Assembly (NCBI GenBank): GCA_009760855.2
Contig: WPIO01000001.1
Location: 23,825,001 to 23,887,000 of the forward strand
DNA: 62,000 nucleotides
Direction: 5' to 3'
Source of the DNA: Cristatella mucedo
Taxonomy: Eukaryota > Bryozoa > Phylactolaemata > Cristatellidae
Part shown: positions 9,966 to 22,900 of the stretch, piece by piece
Layout: each line of letters starts with the position of its first letter
Numbering within the stretch: position 1 is the stretch's first letter
Translations under genes and position numbers: made by a program
Notes under the pieces: model-generated
The model's database searches: none
What the model was told of the DNA's origin: nothing
What the model saw: only the letters and a program-made list of their open reading frames with translations

Positions 9966-12310
9966 GACTACCCCATCAGTGTTCAATTTCTACCGGTTTG
10001 CCCAGTGCCCAGATCTTGCTGGATGCATGCGGCTCTTAAAGCATCGCCTGAGGCTGTGAATGGAAAGCTAGCTAAACACGTCACATAAAGGAGCCTTGAT
10101 AACTCTCTGACTGGCAGCTGTGACCTCGAGCTCGTGAGCAGCCTTGCCTGCCCCCCCCCCCCGAAGTGGCAGTCGTGGTAGTGTTGAGATGCTGTGGGCT
10201 CCGTCTGCCCTGGCTGCTGTCTGGCAGCTTGCTGGCTTTCTGCCCACGGCTAATGCATGGTAGCAGCCTGATTATGCAGCAAGTTACCTTGGCCCACTAT
10301 CCCAGGCCTAGGTCAGTTGGAGCCAGAAGATGCTGCCTACGATACTGAACACTGAACCTCGATTGGTGCAACCCATGGATATTCTTTGCATAGGCCTGGG
10401 TGACTGTTTATGCTGAATGCAGCGTAAAGCACAAATGATGGGATGTATAACCCAGAAGTGTCTTGACTTGACTTAGCAAATACTGTAGCTATGCGTACGT
10501 GATAGGCTATGCACCTACCCACACTTTACTTGCAGGCTAATTATTCTGTGTCACTTGCTTGCGGTGGCATACCAATTATCAGTTTTGCTGTCCTCACTGC
10601 TTGTCCATTTACAGCAGCTAGTAGTTATTGTATATGCTACTGAATAGGCTGAAGTCAGTGTGTTGCCTGCGAGATCCTGGCCGAATGGCAGAATGGTGAA
10701 CCCTGGTGTAGGGCCGTGTCATCATGGATGCTGGCCGTCCTAGTTAGTGTGTTATAGGTGACGCTGCTCGGAAGGAGCCCTCTGGTAGTAATAGAGCCAT
10801 ACATCTGGCAATAACATAAGGGCAGCCTATGCTGGCAGTGAGGCTGGCATATCGAAAGCCACCTCATAAGCCTCCTACAGGTGGCTCCTTCTCTTCTTCC
10901 TTCCTTCTGCATCGCATGCTGGTTCCCTTGTGCTGACCACACATGTGCCAGATCTGGCAGCTGCCTGATGTGGCAGTGGTATGGATAGCTCAAAATGGTG
11001 GACTGCTGAAACTTTGTTGACTCAATTGCGTTTAATTTGCTTAGTCAGCCATCTCACTGCCGGTCCGTTTGCTTTGCCGAGAGCAGCAATACTGGTCGGT
11101 TTAGCTTGCCTAGCATGCCGGAACATGCGCAACTGTCAGGTCTGCTTTGCTTGACACTTATAACTGAAAGAGAGCCAGCATGGATGGCTTGCATCTAAAG
11201 AGTCGGTCGTTGGACGTTGGAATCACGGTGTGTGCAAGTGCTCAGTTGCTCAAAGGGTTGGTTGGTTGTGCCATAAGCTGTTCTAGACTGGCTCGCTGAT
11301 GTCAAGTGGTCAGTTAATATAGCTGTGCATTAAAGTTGTCTTCCGGATGCAGCGGTGTGTGCTTGCAGCAATCGCACTTCGTGATCCACTAGCTTTAGTG
11401 GCACCCATTGCCTGTCTGATGCCTTGGGACCAAGGCTGCCTCAGGGGACCTCAGATTTGTTGGTGGCGTATCTACGTTGCAGTGACCATCGTAGGCCGAT
11501 AGCCAGGGTACAATCTCTAATTCTGTAGAAATGAGACGAAAAGGGTATGCTTTAGGATGGTTCCTTGCCCTTACAGTGAGTGGTAGAATGCCGCCGTTGG
11601 ACTGCTCATTCACGGATCTGTTTTGTAAGGGAACCCTGTTCAAGCAGCTAGCACGACAGTGGCATTGAAAAATGAGGTGGCCTATTGCAGTCAGTTATTG
11701 GTAATCCGGTGAAACAGGACGTTGATAGTGTGGCCTGCAGGTCTTTCCCTACGAGGCAATAGTGATATATATATATATATCGACTTACAAAATAGACAGG
11801 CACCGAAAAATCTGTCGTAAGTTGAATTTTCGTTAAGTCGAGAATAGTATATGATACGCAAGAGAGAGCCCTCAGTACCAACAATATGAATAGCTGTCAG
11901 ACATAGTTTCCACCCTACTGTTTTCGGCGATGTCAATTGACCGACCTCGGCAGATTTTGAATGTTTTCTTGGATAGATTTTGATTTTTGAATTTGTTTGC
12001 TAGACCGTGGCTGAGTTTGTATACCCGAAGTTTCCTAAGTCGAACCGTCGTAAAGAGGGCTGTCTATATATATCTGACACATTTTTTCCTGGTGAGAACC
12101 AAGTAGTGTGCAGCAGCTATTTGTGCAGTCATAGTACATGCAGCTGTCCTTACTTCTTTCTGCAAAGAACACTGCTTTTTTCTTGGTGTCGGTCTTACTT
12201 AATCTGTGTTTACACACAAATCAGTTCTCTTCATAGGTATGCTTCGTTTGCAAGCAGGGTTGTTGCTGAATGAGGTGGTATATGTAGGTTGGGGTAAGCG
12301 CTGCTCTGCA
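9966..12310. other. No gene seen; probable intron
   Basis: There is a run of 12 C (10151-10162) and a short (TA)n at 11766-11780. Open frames are short and lack motifs. Confidence 0.5.
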
Positions 12311-12312
12311 GA

Positions 12313-12556
<244 letters not shown>

Positions 12557-14435
12557 AATTATCACTGGGTGCGATGTCATAGCTATTACCACTGGCTTCA
12601 ACAATGTACTTATTGGCAGATGTGTCACGACTTGCTCCCATACCTCGTGCCTGTATTCTCTCGATGATGCCTCACGATGAACCTTCGCAGGCTGCAGGCA
12701 ATCTGTAAGTTAAAGTTCCTAAGCATCATTATGTGGGTATCTATTTTAATGACGAATTTCCCAAGCAATAAACGTTATAAACAGAGAGAGTAAATCGGCA
12801 CATTGTGTTCTTGCCGTGCTGGCTGGACGGCCTTGTGCTCACCGGCTTTGGCCATATAGAGCACAACTTATTTCGAGTGCTACCTCTGCACCGATTCTAT
12901 CCTTGCAAAGTGCAGTGGCCTCGTTCATGAGGAGCCGGTCTGGCCTCGGCTAGCAGGAGCTAGCAGCTTGAAGGCCTTCGGATTACTCTGAATTCATGGC
13001 GCCAGCGACCTGTTCTGTGAGACCATGCGGGCCACCTGCTAGATGCGCCAGGGCAGTGACCATGCCCTTATTCGGTTATCGCAATTGACAGCTAACATTT
13101 CTGGCCACCATTGACATTACACGCTAAGTATTGGCCCATTCTTATTGCCTAGCAGATTGCAGAAAAGCAGCGATGCAGGCAGAGGCCTTTTGTGCCGGGG
13201 CACACACGATCAATCTGTGCAGTGAGAAGCAATTATTTGTGCAGCACGCTTGAATACCAATCTGTTGAGAGTGCTCCAAGGCCCGGTGCTGCTCTGCTCG
13301 TCCCATCGAAGAGCATAGGTTGATGTTTGGGCATAGCACAGCAGTTAGCACAGCAGTGCCCACCTCAAAAGCGTGTGGATCCTGGCGAAGGGATTGAGGT
13401 TGTATTGAGTTGAAGCCTACGCCCCGCGGCCCCCCCCCCGAAAGACTTGTGATTGTGTAGTGGCCATTAATGAGCCGTCGATCATCGGGATGTGCTATTC
13501 AGCAAATTAGATGGGTATGGTGCAAGCACGAGTGCACCTCTGCCGGCTTGCATCGGTAGACCCTTGCTATGGGGCATACCTCGAGGATTCTGGTAGATTT
13601 AGGCACAGTGCTGTTTTTCAACCAGGGCTGGGGTAGGTTGGGATGGCTCTTTTAAAAATTGAATGCTGGGTAAGCACATTAGCTGGCGAGCAGCAACCTC
13701 TCGGGTCTGTCGAAGCAGTGGCTGACTAATGTGGAGCTTCCTTGTTTTGCTCTTCACATAGCAAGCTTATCTTAATTCTGAGATAGTGTGGTTGTTAATT
13801 TTTTGTCGTGCCTTTGTTGCTTGGAGTAACTACATCGTCTGGATCCAGATCTTTTCGAATGCCGTGTTAACGCTATGTCACTCTGCTTGGTTTGGTGGTA
13901 ATTTTGTTTGTGGATGCCCCCTCATATTCCAAGCCAGTATCAGTCAAATGCAAACAGTGCGTACCCCTGAGCGAGACCAGGGTGGCTCTTTGTAGTTTTA
14001 TCACAGCCACGGACAAACACACAGTACCCATGGTACCTCTTCTCAGCAAAAGGGGGCGTGCTGAATAACAGCGTCCGTGATATCATGATGTGTACATGCT
14101 GCAGCAGGACATGGTAAGGGAGCGTCTTGCCATTGATCATAGCCGAGTAGGGTGTGTCTGTGTAGCTTCCTGATTTACTTGGTCCTAAAGCTGGTAAACC
14201 ATGGATGCTTATCTGGGCAGGAGGCTAATATTTCATATCCTTCTACCTGGGTATACTTACTATGTGCGAACAGTATTATGTATCACACTGCTTAGGCTGG
14301 GTAGGTACTGGACTGTGAGGCATTTCCATCGAGGCATAGTCAATCAGCTCAACTGCTTTTTTTGCCCAGGTAGGAGGGCTCCTCCATAACTAGTTGAAAT
14401 GCTGCACCAGTTTCAGCCTCCTCCACTTACCTTAG
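12557..14435. other. No gene seen; probable intron
   Basis: Unique-looking sequence with one C10 run (13430-13439). No conserved protein motif or RNA gene is seen. Confidence 0.5.
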
Positions 14436-14439
14436 GTCC

Positions 14440-14815
14440 TGTATGGACAATAAATTAGCTGTTCTATCTCTCTGCTTAAAGAACGTTGGCGACAGAAGCT
14501 TTAGCTCTGCAGGTCCTAGGCTGTGGAACTTGCTTCCACAGTTCTTACTCAACGACAACTACTCTCCTGCTGCCGACTATGGCTCATCTTTTTCAGCGGT
14601 CCTGAGCTGCTACTTCATGCTACTCACTACCTCAACTGCTCTCCTGACTCTGCTATGCTTCCCACTTTCTCTTTGTTGGTGAGAGGAAGTCTGTTGGCGA
14701 CCGAATGCCTACGGAAAGCCGCTTAGTCTGTGAGTGCGCTATACAAAACTCTTCTGCATAACACCCACGTAGTCGGTGTGGCTTTGTGGAGTTACAGACT
14801 GTGATATGTATACAC
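14440..14815 (+). mobile_element. Second CR1/L2-like LINE family, 3' end
   Basis: The translation at 14443-14560 (VGDRSFSSAGPRLWNLLP) is the canonical C-terminal motif of CR1/L2-group reverse transcriptases. The 3' region that follows (GCTATGCTTCCCACTTTCTC, then GTGCGCTATACAAAACTCT) recurs at 32.6 and 33.9 kb. 5' truncated. Confidence 0.75.
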
Positions 14816-15195
14816 ACACACACACACAGGGGAGGCTTGTGCACGGTATGAAACCACCGAGTTTGCTGTGCATATTTTGTATAATTTTTTTCACCGAAGT
14901 GTTAGTATCAAATATTGAGGCCCTCTTGCAGGTTCCATCCATTGATAACCAAATTTAATATATATTTTCCACTGCATTTTTTCCCATTAGCTTGGCATGG
15001 ACCGTGTGCCTTGCCGGATCATGTGCCATGTGCACATGTTCTTGCTGTTGGTGTTTGTTCGCACTGCAAGAATAGGGATACAGCAAACATCCTACTAGAA
15101 GCACAGGAGGCTACTGCTGATCATCTAGTCAGCAGCTGAACACTGCATATGTATGTACTGTATACGGTAGCAGTAGACTACTGTCTCTCTCTCTA

Positions 15196-15197
15196 TA

Positions 15198-15228
<31 letters not shown>

Positions 15229-15240
15229 CCTCTCCCAGCT

Positions 15241-15281
<41 letters not shown>

Positions 15282-15285
15282 TGCA
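15196..15285. repeat. (TA)n with a 12-14 base central interruption
   Basis: Two TA tracts flank CCTCTCCCAGCT. Because TA is self-complementary, the arms can pair into a long hairpin. Confidence 0.9.
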
Positions 15286-15289
15286 GAAA

Positions 15290-18200
15290 TGACCAACGTC
15301 TGCTGCTTCTGTAGATAAAACACCTTACTTGGTGCTGCTGCCAGGTATAGCCTGCTACATCAGCCTAGAAGTTGATATTTTAATAAGTGGTAGTGTGTCT
15401 AAGCAGGTATACATGCCATTAGCACGAATTGCAATGGCTTATAATGCTGACATCGACCTACTGCTTAATGTGACAGTTTGCTTGAACACCTTTCACATAG
15501 GTTGCAATCGCATCTCTGGTGTGTCAAAGCACACGGGATTGCTCAGTTGCAGCTTCGTGCCAACAGACTGGACACACTGTTTATACCCACAGCTCTGAAG
15601 CCCTGTTGTGTTTACCAGTTGATCATGCTGATGCTGGTGCTGTTAAGCACGAGTAAGTGCACAAACATTGGGTGCTTATTACTGCTTCTCTCGAGCTGAA
15701 CGATGGGAAGACCAAACAATTGGCTGGAATAATGGAAAGCGTTGCTGATTGAGTCAAGGATTCTTCAATGTTGGGGCAGGGTGCACCAAAATAAGCCTGT
15801 TGGTGTCAGATCCTACATTAGGCATTGTCATGTGTTTGACAGTTGGATCTCCTTTGAACTATATCTTTGTAAGTTTGTCGAAACTTCAATTGCCTCACCC
15901 CACATACTGTGATTGCACGGCGTATGTGCAAGTGTGGGTCTTCATTAAATCACGACAATAAGTTCACGATGTTGTGGCTGACAGTTTGTACTACTGCTAT
16001 TCAGTTCATGCTTGTGCCCTCACCCCAGACGACCTTCTAAGGCTTGGCTAATCCTCATTAAGGAGCTGGCCTGCTATTTATGTTCTCTGTGGCAGGGTTT
16101 AGGAGCATCTTTAGGACCCAGTCGGGGCAGAGTTGCAGTGGCATACTTTAGGGCAGCCAGCACTTAAAACTCTCTTGCTGATGTGCACCTGCATTGGAAG
16201 CCATACAGTTTGAGCCCGGCTACCATCACACTGGATCGTCCGGCTGGATTGCCCACAGCTGGGCTGATCTTCCTGGGAGATCTGTTGACCTGTTAACCTG
16301 TTATAGTGTCAAGCTACCTTCACTTAGCCAATAGCTGGCCTTCATTTACATACTGAGCCTTGCCAGCACCGCTCCATTGCATCCAATGCGAATCAGGCCC
16401 TAGTGTAGGACTTGTGTTTAGAAGGAACAGCATTGGAGTAGTGTATAGCAGCTGTGCAATAATGGGTGGACTCCGCCCAATGTGCCTGCTGCAGGTGGAT
16501 AGTGGGTAGTGTATCTGATATTGTCTGAGAGCCTGCATGCCAAGCATGCCAAGATACCTATCCACCAGCTGCAAGACCTTGGAGGCTGCCTGGGGTTGAG
16601 GTCCGGCTTGCTGGGTAGCTTTTCATCGGTGCCTTTCTGGCACCTTTGATGTTTGTTGGCTACTCGGGGTATTCTGGTGATCTTACTATTCCCCCTCCGT
16701 TCGATGCTAATCAACTTACCATTATTTTAAATTTTGCTCTGGCCATGACCTGCAATTTAGATATAACTTGCTTACAATCATGTATGCTTGCCTGCACTGT
16801 ATGGTGCTACATGTGTGTTTTTCGTGCACTTTTAGTGTATGTGTGTGTGTGTGCATGCATGCGTGCTTGTGAAGCTGCATTTATAATTGAACATTTTCCC
16901 TTGCTGATCTCATAAGCACGAAATTTTCTCAATATTCTATGAGGTTTATGATCTTGATGCAGGTCAAGCTTTGATCAGCTTGACGAGGTTCTATGTAGGG
17001 TTTGCACAGATTTTGAGAAAGCTGCACCATGAGCAGTTATTGCTGCTCCGTCGCCGATGCTGGCTGCTTTAGTACAGCCTTCGACCAGCCACTGACTGAG
17101 AGATGGGAGGTAGAGCAGTGGGCTGCAACCAGACAATCATCAGGCTTCGGTTAAAATGCTGCTCATATTGCCGAGACAGCATTAAGTAAACGTTCATAGT
17201 TGGTTAGCTCCCCGGCATTCTTAGGCTCAGTATGTGCCACATATCACCATTATCTGGCATGGTTGAACAACAAAAACAGAAAGTAGCTGTCACAATCCGA
17301 CCCGAATGTCTAGATATGGTTGCATCGTCTACTTGAGCTACCAAACTTTGTTTTAGCACCCTTTGGCTTACACTTTTGGTGTTTTGACCTTGCACTATAA
17401 AACGTTATGACCTGAGACAAAAGTGCCTGTTCTGAATGATATAAGCAAGTTTGTATATGCTTTGCTTTGGCCCATAACTCAAAGCTCTGCTGCACTTTGG
17501 CCTATAATTCCAAGCTCGGGAGAGCACTTCGTAAATCGAGTTCTCCAATGGCCTAATAAGTCATTTCCGTAATGAAGTTATCTCAAGTTTTCTTAATGAT
17601 TAAAGCACATGCCTGGATTACTGGCGGGTGAGGTCGTTAATGGATGCCATTGAATTCAAGTGGCCTTTCAGAATGTCGGTCTATTGGGCTAAGTGGCTCA
17701 GTGAAGGTTGTGAAGTGCCAGCAGACAATTGATGGTGAGTCTTAGCTTTAGCCATATCATGTCGACGTCTATTACCAGGACTTTTAGCCATATCATGTCG
17801 ACGTCTATTACCAGGACCTCTGACATGCCGTATGTTGAGTATGGTCTTACTGCTGCCGGGATGTCACTAGATACGATGGCCCATTGAAGGTCAGGAAGTG
17901 GCTTGAATAGCACCAGGCCTTATTTGGAACAAGATCCTGTTAGCTAAGCCCATTTGCTTCAATATGAAGACAGAAAGAAAGGATTGTTTCTGCCAGCTAG
18001 AATTTCTGCCTGCTGTGGCATTGACAACTTTGCTATTTGTAGAGCTGATTGTGTGGTGGTTGAAAGTGCCTCGTGCCTCATTGAGCTCTGTTAAACTAAG
18101 TTTTCCCAAAGATAGTTTATGATTGATTATGTTTCTGCATGATAGCTTAGCATGCTGATGTATAATGTATTTTCTTCTGTAACTCCACAAAGCCACAAAG

Positions 18201-18600
18201 ATTATGTGGTTGTTAGGCAGGAGAGTTTGATATGTCTTTCGGTATGTGGTCAGCAGGTTTGGATTCCGTGATCAGCCGAAGCACCAAGTGGTTCTGGGGT
18301 CAAGCTACTGTAATCGGATTAATCGCAGGATCCGGGTAAGACCTGGTGGCAGTCTCCAGTTCCTAATTGCTAGCATGCATTCGTTGGCCAGCATGGGAAA
18401 TCTAACCTGTTTGCCGGATGTGACACCAGACATGACTGGTATATGCCGATCTTACTGAGTAGTTGTGTGCGCGGTCAGCCGTTTAGGCCTTTTGGTTTTA
18501 TTGCTGCTTTACGGCTTTTGTAGGAGCTGCTGCAATCACCACAGCTGCTCACTGGCTCAGCTGCTGCTGGGTGTGCTACTATACCGGTAGCTGGATGTGG
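15290..18600. other. No gene seen; probable intron 1 of the RhoGEF gene
   Basis: No coding exon is recognisable. Contains a 36-bp tandem duplication (17748-17819). Confidence 0.5.
17748..17819 (+). repeat. 36-bp tandem duplication
   Basis: The word GCCATATCATGTCGACGTCT starts at 17751 and again at 17787. The two units are almost identical, indicating a recent duplication. Confidence 0.9.
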
Positions 18601-18623
18601 CTAACAACCCAGTGTGCTTACAG

Positions 18624-18856
18624 CTCGATGGTGTTTGGCAGTGCTCGAGCATTCCAACCAGCTCCGAGAGCCTGGTAATCGAAGAATGGACGGAGGCGCA
18701 GTCGTTGCCCCGGCACCTGTGCCGATGAGGCAGCAGAGCCGAAGATCTAGCCTGACATCAGCAGCTAGCACTAACAGTCGTCTGTGCAGCTGCGTTGTCA
18801 AGGAGATTATTGCTACTGAGCGCCAATATGTCAGTGACCTTCGAGATGTTGTCCAT
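18624..18856 (+). CDS. RhoGEF exon: start of DH domain
   Basis: Acceptor GTGTGCTTACAG, donor CAT|gtaagg. It has two leading bases and ends in phase 0. It encodes a Ser/Arg-rich linker and then the first DH helix CSCVVKEIIATERQYVSDL, matching the ETERxYVRDL start of PLEKHG proteins. An in-frame ATG at 18686 (A at -3, G at +4) is an alternative start if there is no upstream coding exon. Confidence 0.85.
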
Positions 18857-19836
18857 GTAAGGAGTGCCATTTGCGCACATCGCGGAGGGCTTGCACCGCG
18901 GAGGCCCTGCTCTGCTGAGGTCTTGCACCGACCAGTGGGATCTGTTGGGACCGTGTGAAGTAGTTGCTACCTTCAGATGTAAAGACCGTGTAAATGTGTC
19001 TCTTCTTAAAAGCTGTCCAGAATCAGCCGAGACTAGACAGTTAGTTGCATCCATGTCTGCTGCATAGTGCTGGCCAGGGGCTTCAAGTTGGTTGGTCATT
19101 GCTGCCTCTGTATTTGCTGATTTTTGACTGCACTTGCATGATCTCACGAGTTTGTGTTGTACATGGATATTTCAGCATGGTTTTGATATTGCTTGAAGTC
19201 GTCATGATCATGTGCCAAGTTGCTATATACACTATATGCAGTGCTGGCACAAAAATCCATGCATTCTGGGGTTCAAAGATATTTCAGTTTTACTTGGACT
19301 GCTGGCCAACAAAACTTCATTAGCAAATAGGAAGTTACACACGTCTATTAATAACAAACAAATCGTGCTTGCCACCTCCTTGATTTTCTTAGGTGCAAAA
19401 GCATGAGAAATGACCCCGTTTGTACTTTATCTTGTGTCATTTTGTGCTTCCCCAACATAGTCACTAGACAATTCCCTGTGATTCGTCCTTGATGTGCTTA
19501 TGCGTGCTGACACCGTGCATGCTGCCACTAACCACATTTGCATGCTGACCCTGTGCATGTCACCCCTAACCATATTATTCATTTCGTTTGTTTTTCAAGC
19601 ATGATTTTACTTACCATTCAATTGCATTTCACTTTACAGCAAATGTAAAGCGCCTAGAGAGAGAGAGAGATTAAGTTCTCTGAGGGCGCTTTATCAAGTG
19701 AATTATTATTATTATTATTATTATTACTAGACACAGCAGTCCGACAATGTGTGTGTGTGTGTGTGTGTATGTGTGTGCTCATTCATATATAAATATATAT
19801 ATATATATATGCATACATATATATGCATATGTATTT

Positions 19837-19903
<67 letters not shown>

Positions 19904-22900
19904 TTATGAGCACCATCAGCATTCGTGCTAGTTAGCAAGAAGAGAAAGACACCGGGTTACTAGTTGACTGAAGGTTCTCAGCATAACTGGCAAAACTCAT
20001 TCTATTCTTTGTCGCAAGGCTAAGGTACATAAACTGCTGTTTTGGCACACCTGTAACCAAGACCCTGGTATAAACACCATATTCGAAAAAAGGGGCATTG
20101 CTGCATTGGTGGTAAAGTGCTGATGAGGAAGGCTACTTAGTAGGAAAGGTGACATGAACTGGTCATGCAGCTGCAGGATGCATTGGATGAGAAGGAAGGC
20201 TGACTTGAAATGGCCATGCATTTACAAGCTCCACTATTAAGAGTAGTAAGCAATGTGGGTCAAGCAACACCCTGGTATATTATGCCTGCGAGAACGAAGT
20301 TCAAACACATGGTAATTGAGATGCCCTCGAGTGGCAGACCAGCTCTAAACTCGCGGTTAGGATGAATAAACCATAATTTAATAGATGGGACACTGTCCTT
20401 TTACTTATGGCAGTTACAAGCTGCCATCCTGCTGCCCTACCCTAGGATACTCAGCCATGGTGGTGCAATGCCCAAGCCACCCACGCTTGACTGTTACCAC
20501 CAGAAACCCAGCAACCACAGCATGATACTTCCGGTTAATAATACTAGCATCATACGCTGTGTGTAGTAAATCTCCGAGTGCCAGTGTGGCATTGGAAAGA
20601 CGGCAAGAGAAGCTGATTCTTAATGTGTACTGCGGTTCTTGGTCCAACGTTTAAGGTGCTCGCCCCGACCAAGGTCTGGCTGAGGTCGCGGGCTCGAGCC
20701 CGGAGGCATATGTGAAACTCCTGAATAGAGATTAGTTCTCTTAGGGTGCTATACAAATGAATTATGTATTTCTTGGTTTTTTGCTCAAACGTTGCTTCCG
20801 GGTTAAACTACTTTGGCTGAATGAAAGATGCCTGCTAGGTCTCCCACCATTAGCAGCCCGTGTGCAGCGTTTCGAGTGATTGGCTGGTAGCTGTGTTCTG
20901 CTGTGCTCTGACGTTGCTACAGAGTGCTTTCTCTTGTGGTTAGAATGAATACAGGAATGTATTTGTCCAGGACTTCAGATCATGCTATCATGAATAACGC
21001 TGGGAAATTTTTTTAGGGTTACTTGGCATGCTGCCGAAGCCACGACTTCCTTAGTACAACGGATATTCACGACATTTTCGGCAACATCGAGGCCATCTAC
21101 AATTTAAACAGGTATTGCATATTATAATGAACCGTATTGCAGTGTCCTGTTAATGTTAAAAATTTATTGTTGCAAACCCGATTTGTACGATGATTGGAAA
21201 TGCACTACTGGCAGCCATGCTCCTTTAACCAAGCATCAACAACGAACAGATTTGTAAAGCATGCTACTTGCCCAGTTGGGAGGCTAAAAAAAGTGCTAAA
21301 GTGCTGAAAGGAATGATTAAAGATAGCTCTGCAGTGCCAATAGCTTGATTTTCTTTTATCATCTTTTATTGTTTTTTTGTATTTGAAATTGCAGTGGGCT
21401 TCAGTTATAATCATCCCGCTTATAGCAAATCATCGAATATTTCAACGTTTTATTTTTCATCAGCCAAAGACTTTCTCCGAAGAATTGCTCTGATTACAGC
21501 AAACCTGTGTGTAGCAAACCTATGGCGAACCAATTGGGGGGTCCTTGCCAACATGCAGCTCCAAATATAACAAACTTGTAGAAAATCCATAATTTTTCCA
21601 TTGCGAGCACTGCTATTCTGGTTAACTCATGAGTCTTCCAAGTCTGACTTACAGGGAAACCTTGTTGTACTTGATGTTTAATTTTGGGTAAAGCGGTACA
21701 TTCTTAGTATAATCACCATTTTAAAAACCCAGGTTCAAAGAGGCTTTATACTCCAAGTGACCCCAGATTTCCCGGCCTCTGAACAAACCATGAATATTCG
21801 ACAAGTATACACCATTTGGCAGGTGCTATAGCGTTATGAATGCTTATTTACTGCTAGAATTCTACCCGGCCTTAGGCTTGGCTGTTCAAAACAAACTTAT
21901 TGCCTGCTTTGAAGTTCAGTGATTAGCAGACTGGCATGCGGAAAACTTGTTTTAGTTTTCCTGCTGTGATTTAGCAAAACAAAAAGCCTACCCGTGTCTT
22001 CTTACTCTAGTCAGCATTGATTGTTCACCGAAATATGCTTTTTCCTGGCTTTGCTTTCATGAATTTAAACTAGGGGAAGAACTGGCCCCTATTTTTGAAA
22101 ATAAGCACGATCGGCAATAGGCTGATACTCATGTACTGCGTAATTGTCAGTGTGTGGTCAACCGGGCTGATGAATACAATGATTAATCGTGATAGGGGAT
22201 TTTTCAGTCTGCTTGAGAAGCTCAGGATGTTTACCTTAGGATGTAGGCCTAGGATGTTTAACACTAGCAACTGTAAGTTGTTGCTAAGTGGTTTTCCTGT
22301 TTCTTAGTATGTAGTGTCGAGAGATGCTTGCAATAAATACATGCATGTCCGTGACTTCAGGAAATTAAGCTTTGGGACGTTTGATGACATGTATAGAAAA
22401 ACCTATCCGACCTTATCCGAAATAGTTTTAGCATCGAGGTGTACAATCACAGCTGAACTCGCATTTCAAATATCACTCTAAGACGTTAAGTATTGGCAGA
22501 AGCATAGATTTTGCAAGGTATACAGCAGCCTTGAAAATAAAGCTTTTTAAAGGTCACAAACATGCACCTCAACAAGCTCCATGCATGTACCTCGATATAC
22601 CAAGGCTCGACAAGTTGGGATACAAGTCGCATATGATGTAGAGATCGGTAAATTTGTTATTTTTTATATTTTTATTTGTTATTGCAGCAAATGTGAAGCA
22701 CCTAGAGAGAGATTGAGTTCTCTGAAGGCTTTATCAAGTATATTATTATTATTATTATTATTATTATTTGTATTTATGCTGCTTCTGGCTCACATCAGGG
22801 TTTGATATGGCTTGCTTAATCTTTTTTTTTGTTATGGAAAAGTGGTCAGAGCTTTCAATCACATTTCTAACATGTTTGTCTTTTGTAAGATATCCTAAAA

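Larger units (their letters stand above)
18958..21016. other. Intron after the first DH exon: repeats only
   Basis: Contains an L2-like 3' end, a GT/TA/GA microsatellite cluster and a family-2 SINE (listed separately). No exon is needed here because the flanking phases are both 0. Confidence 0.7.
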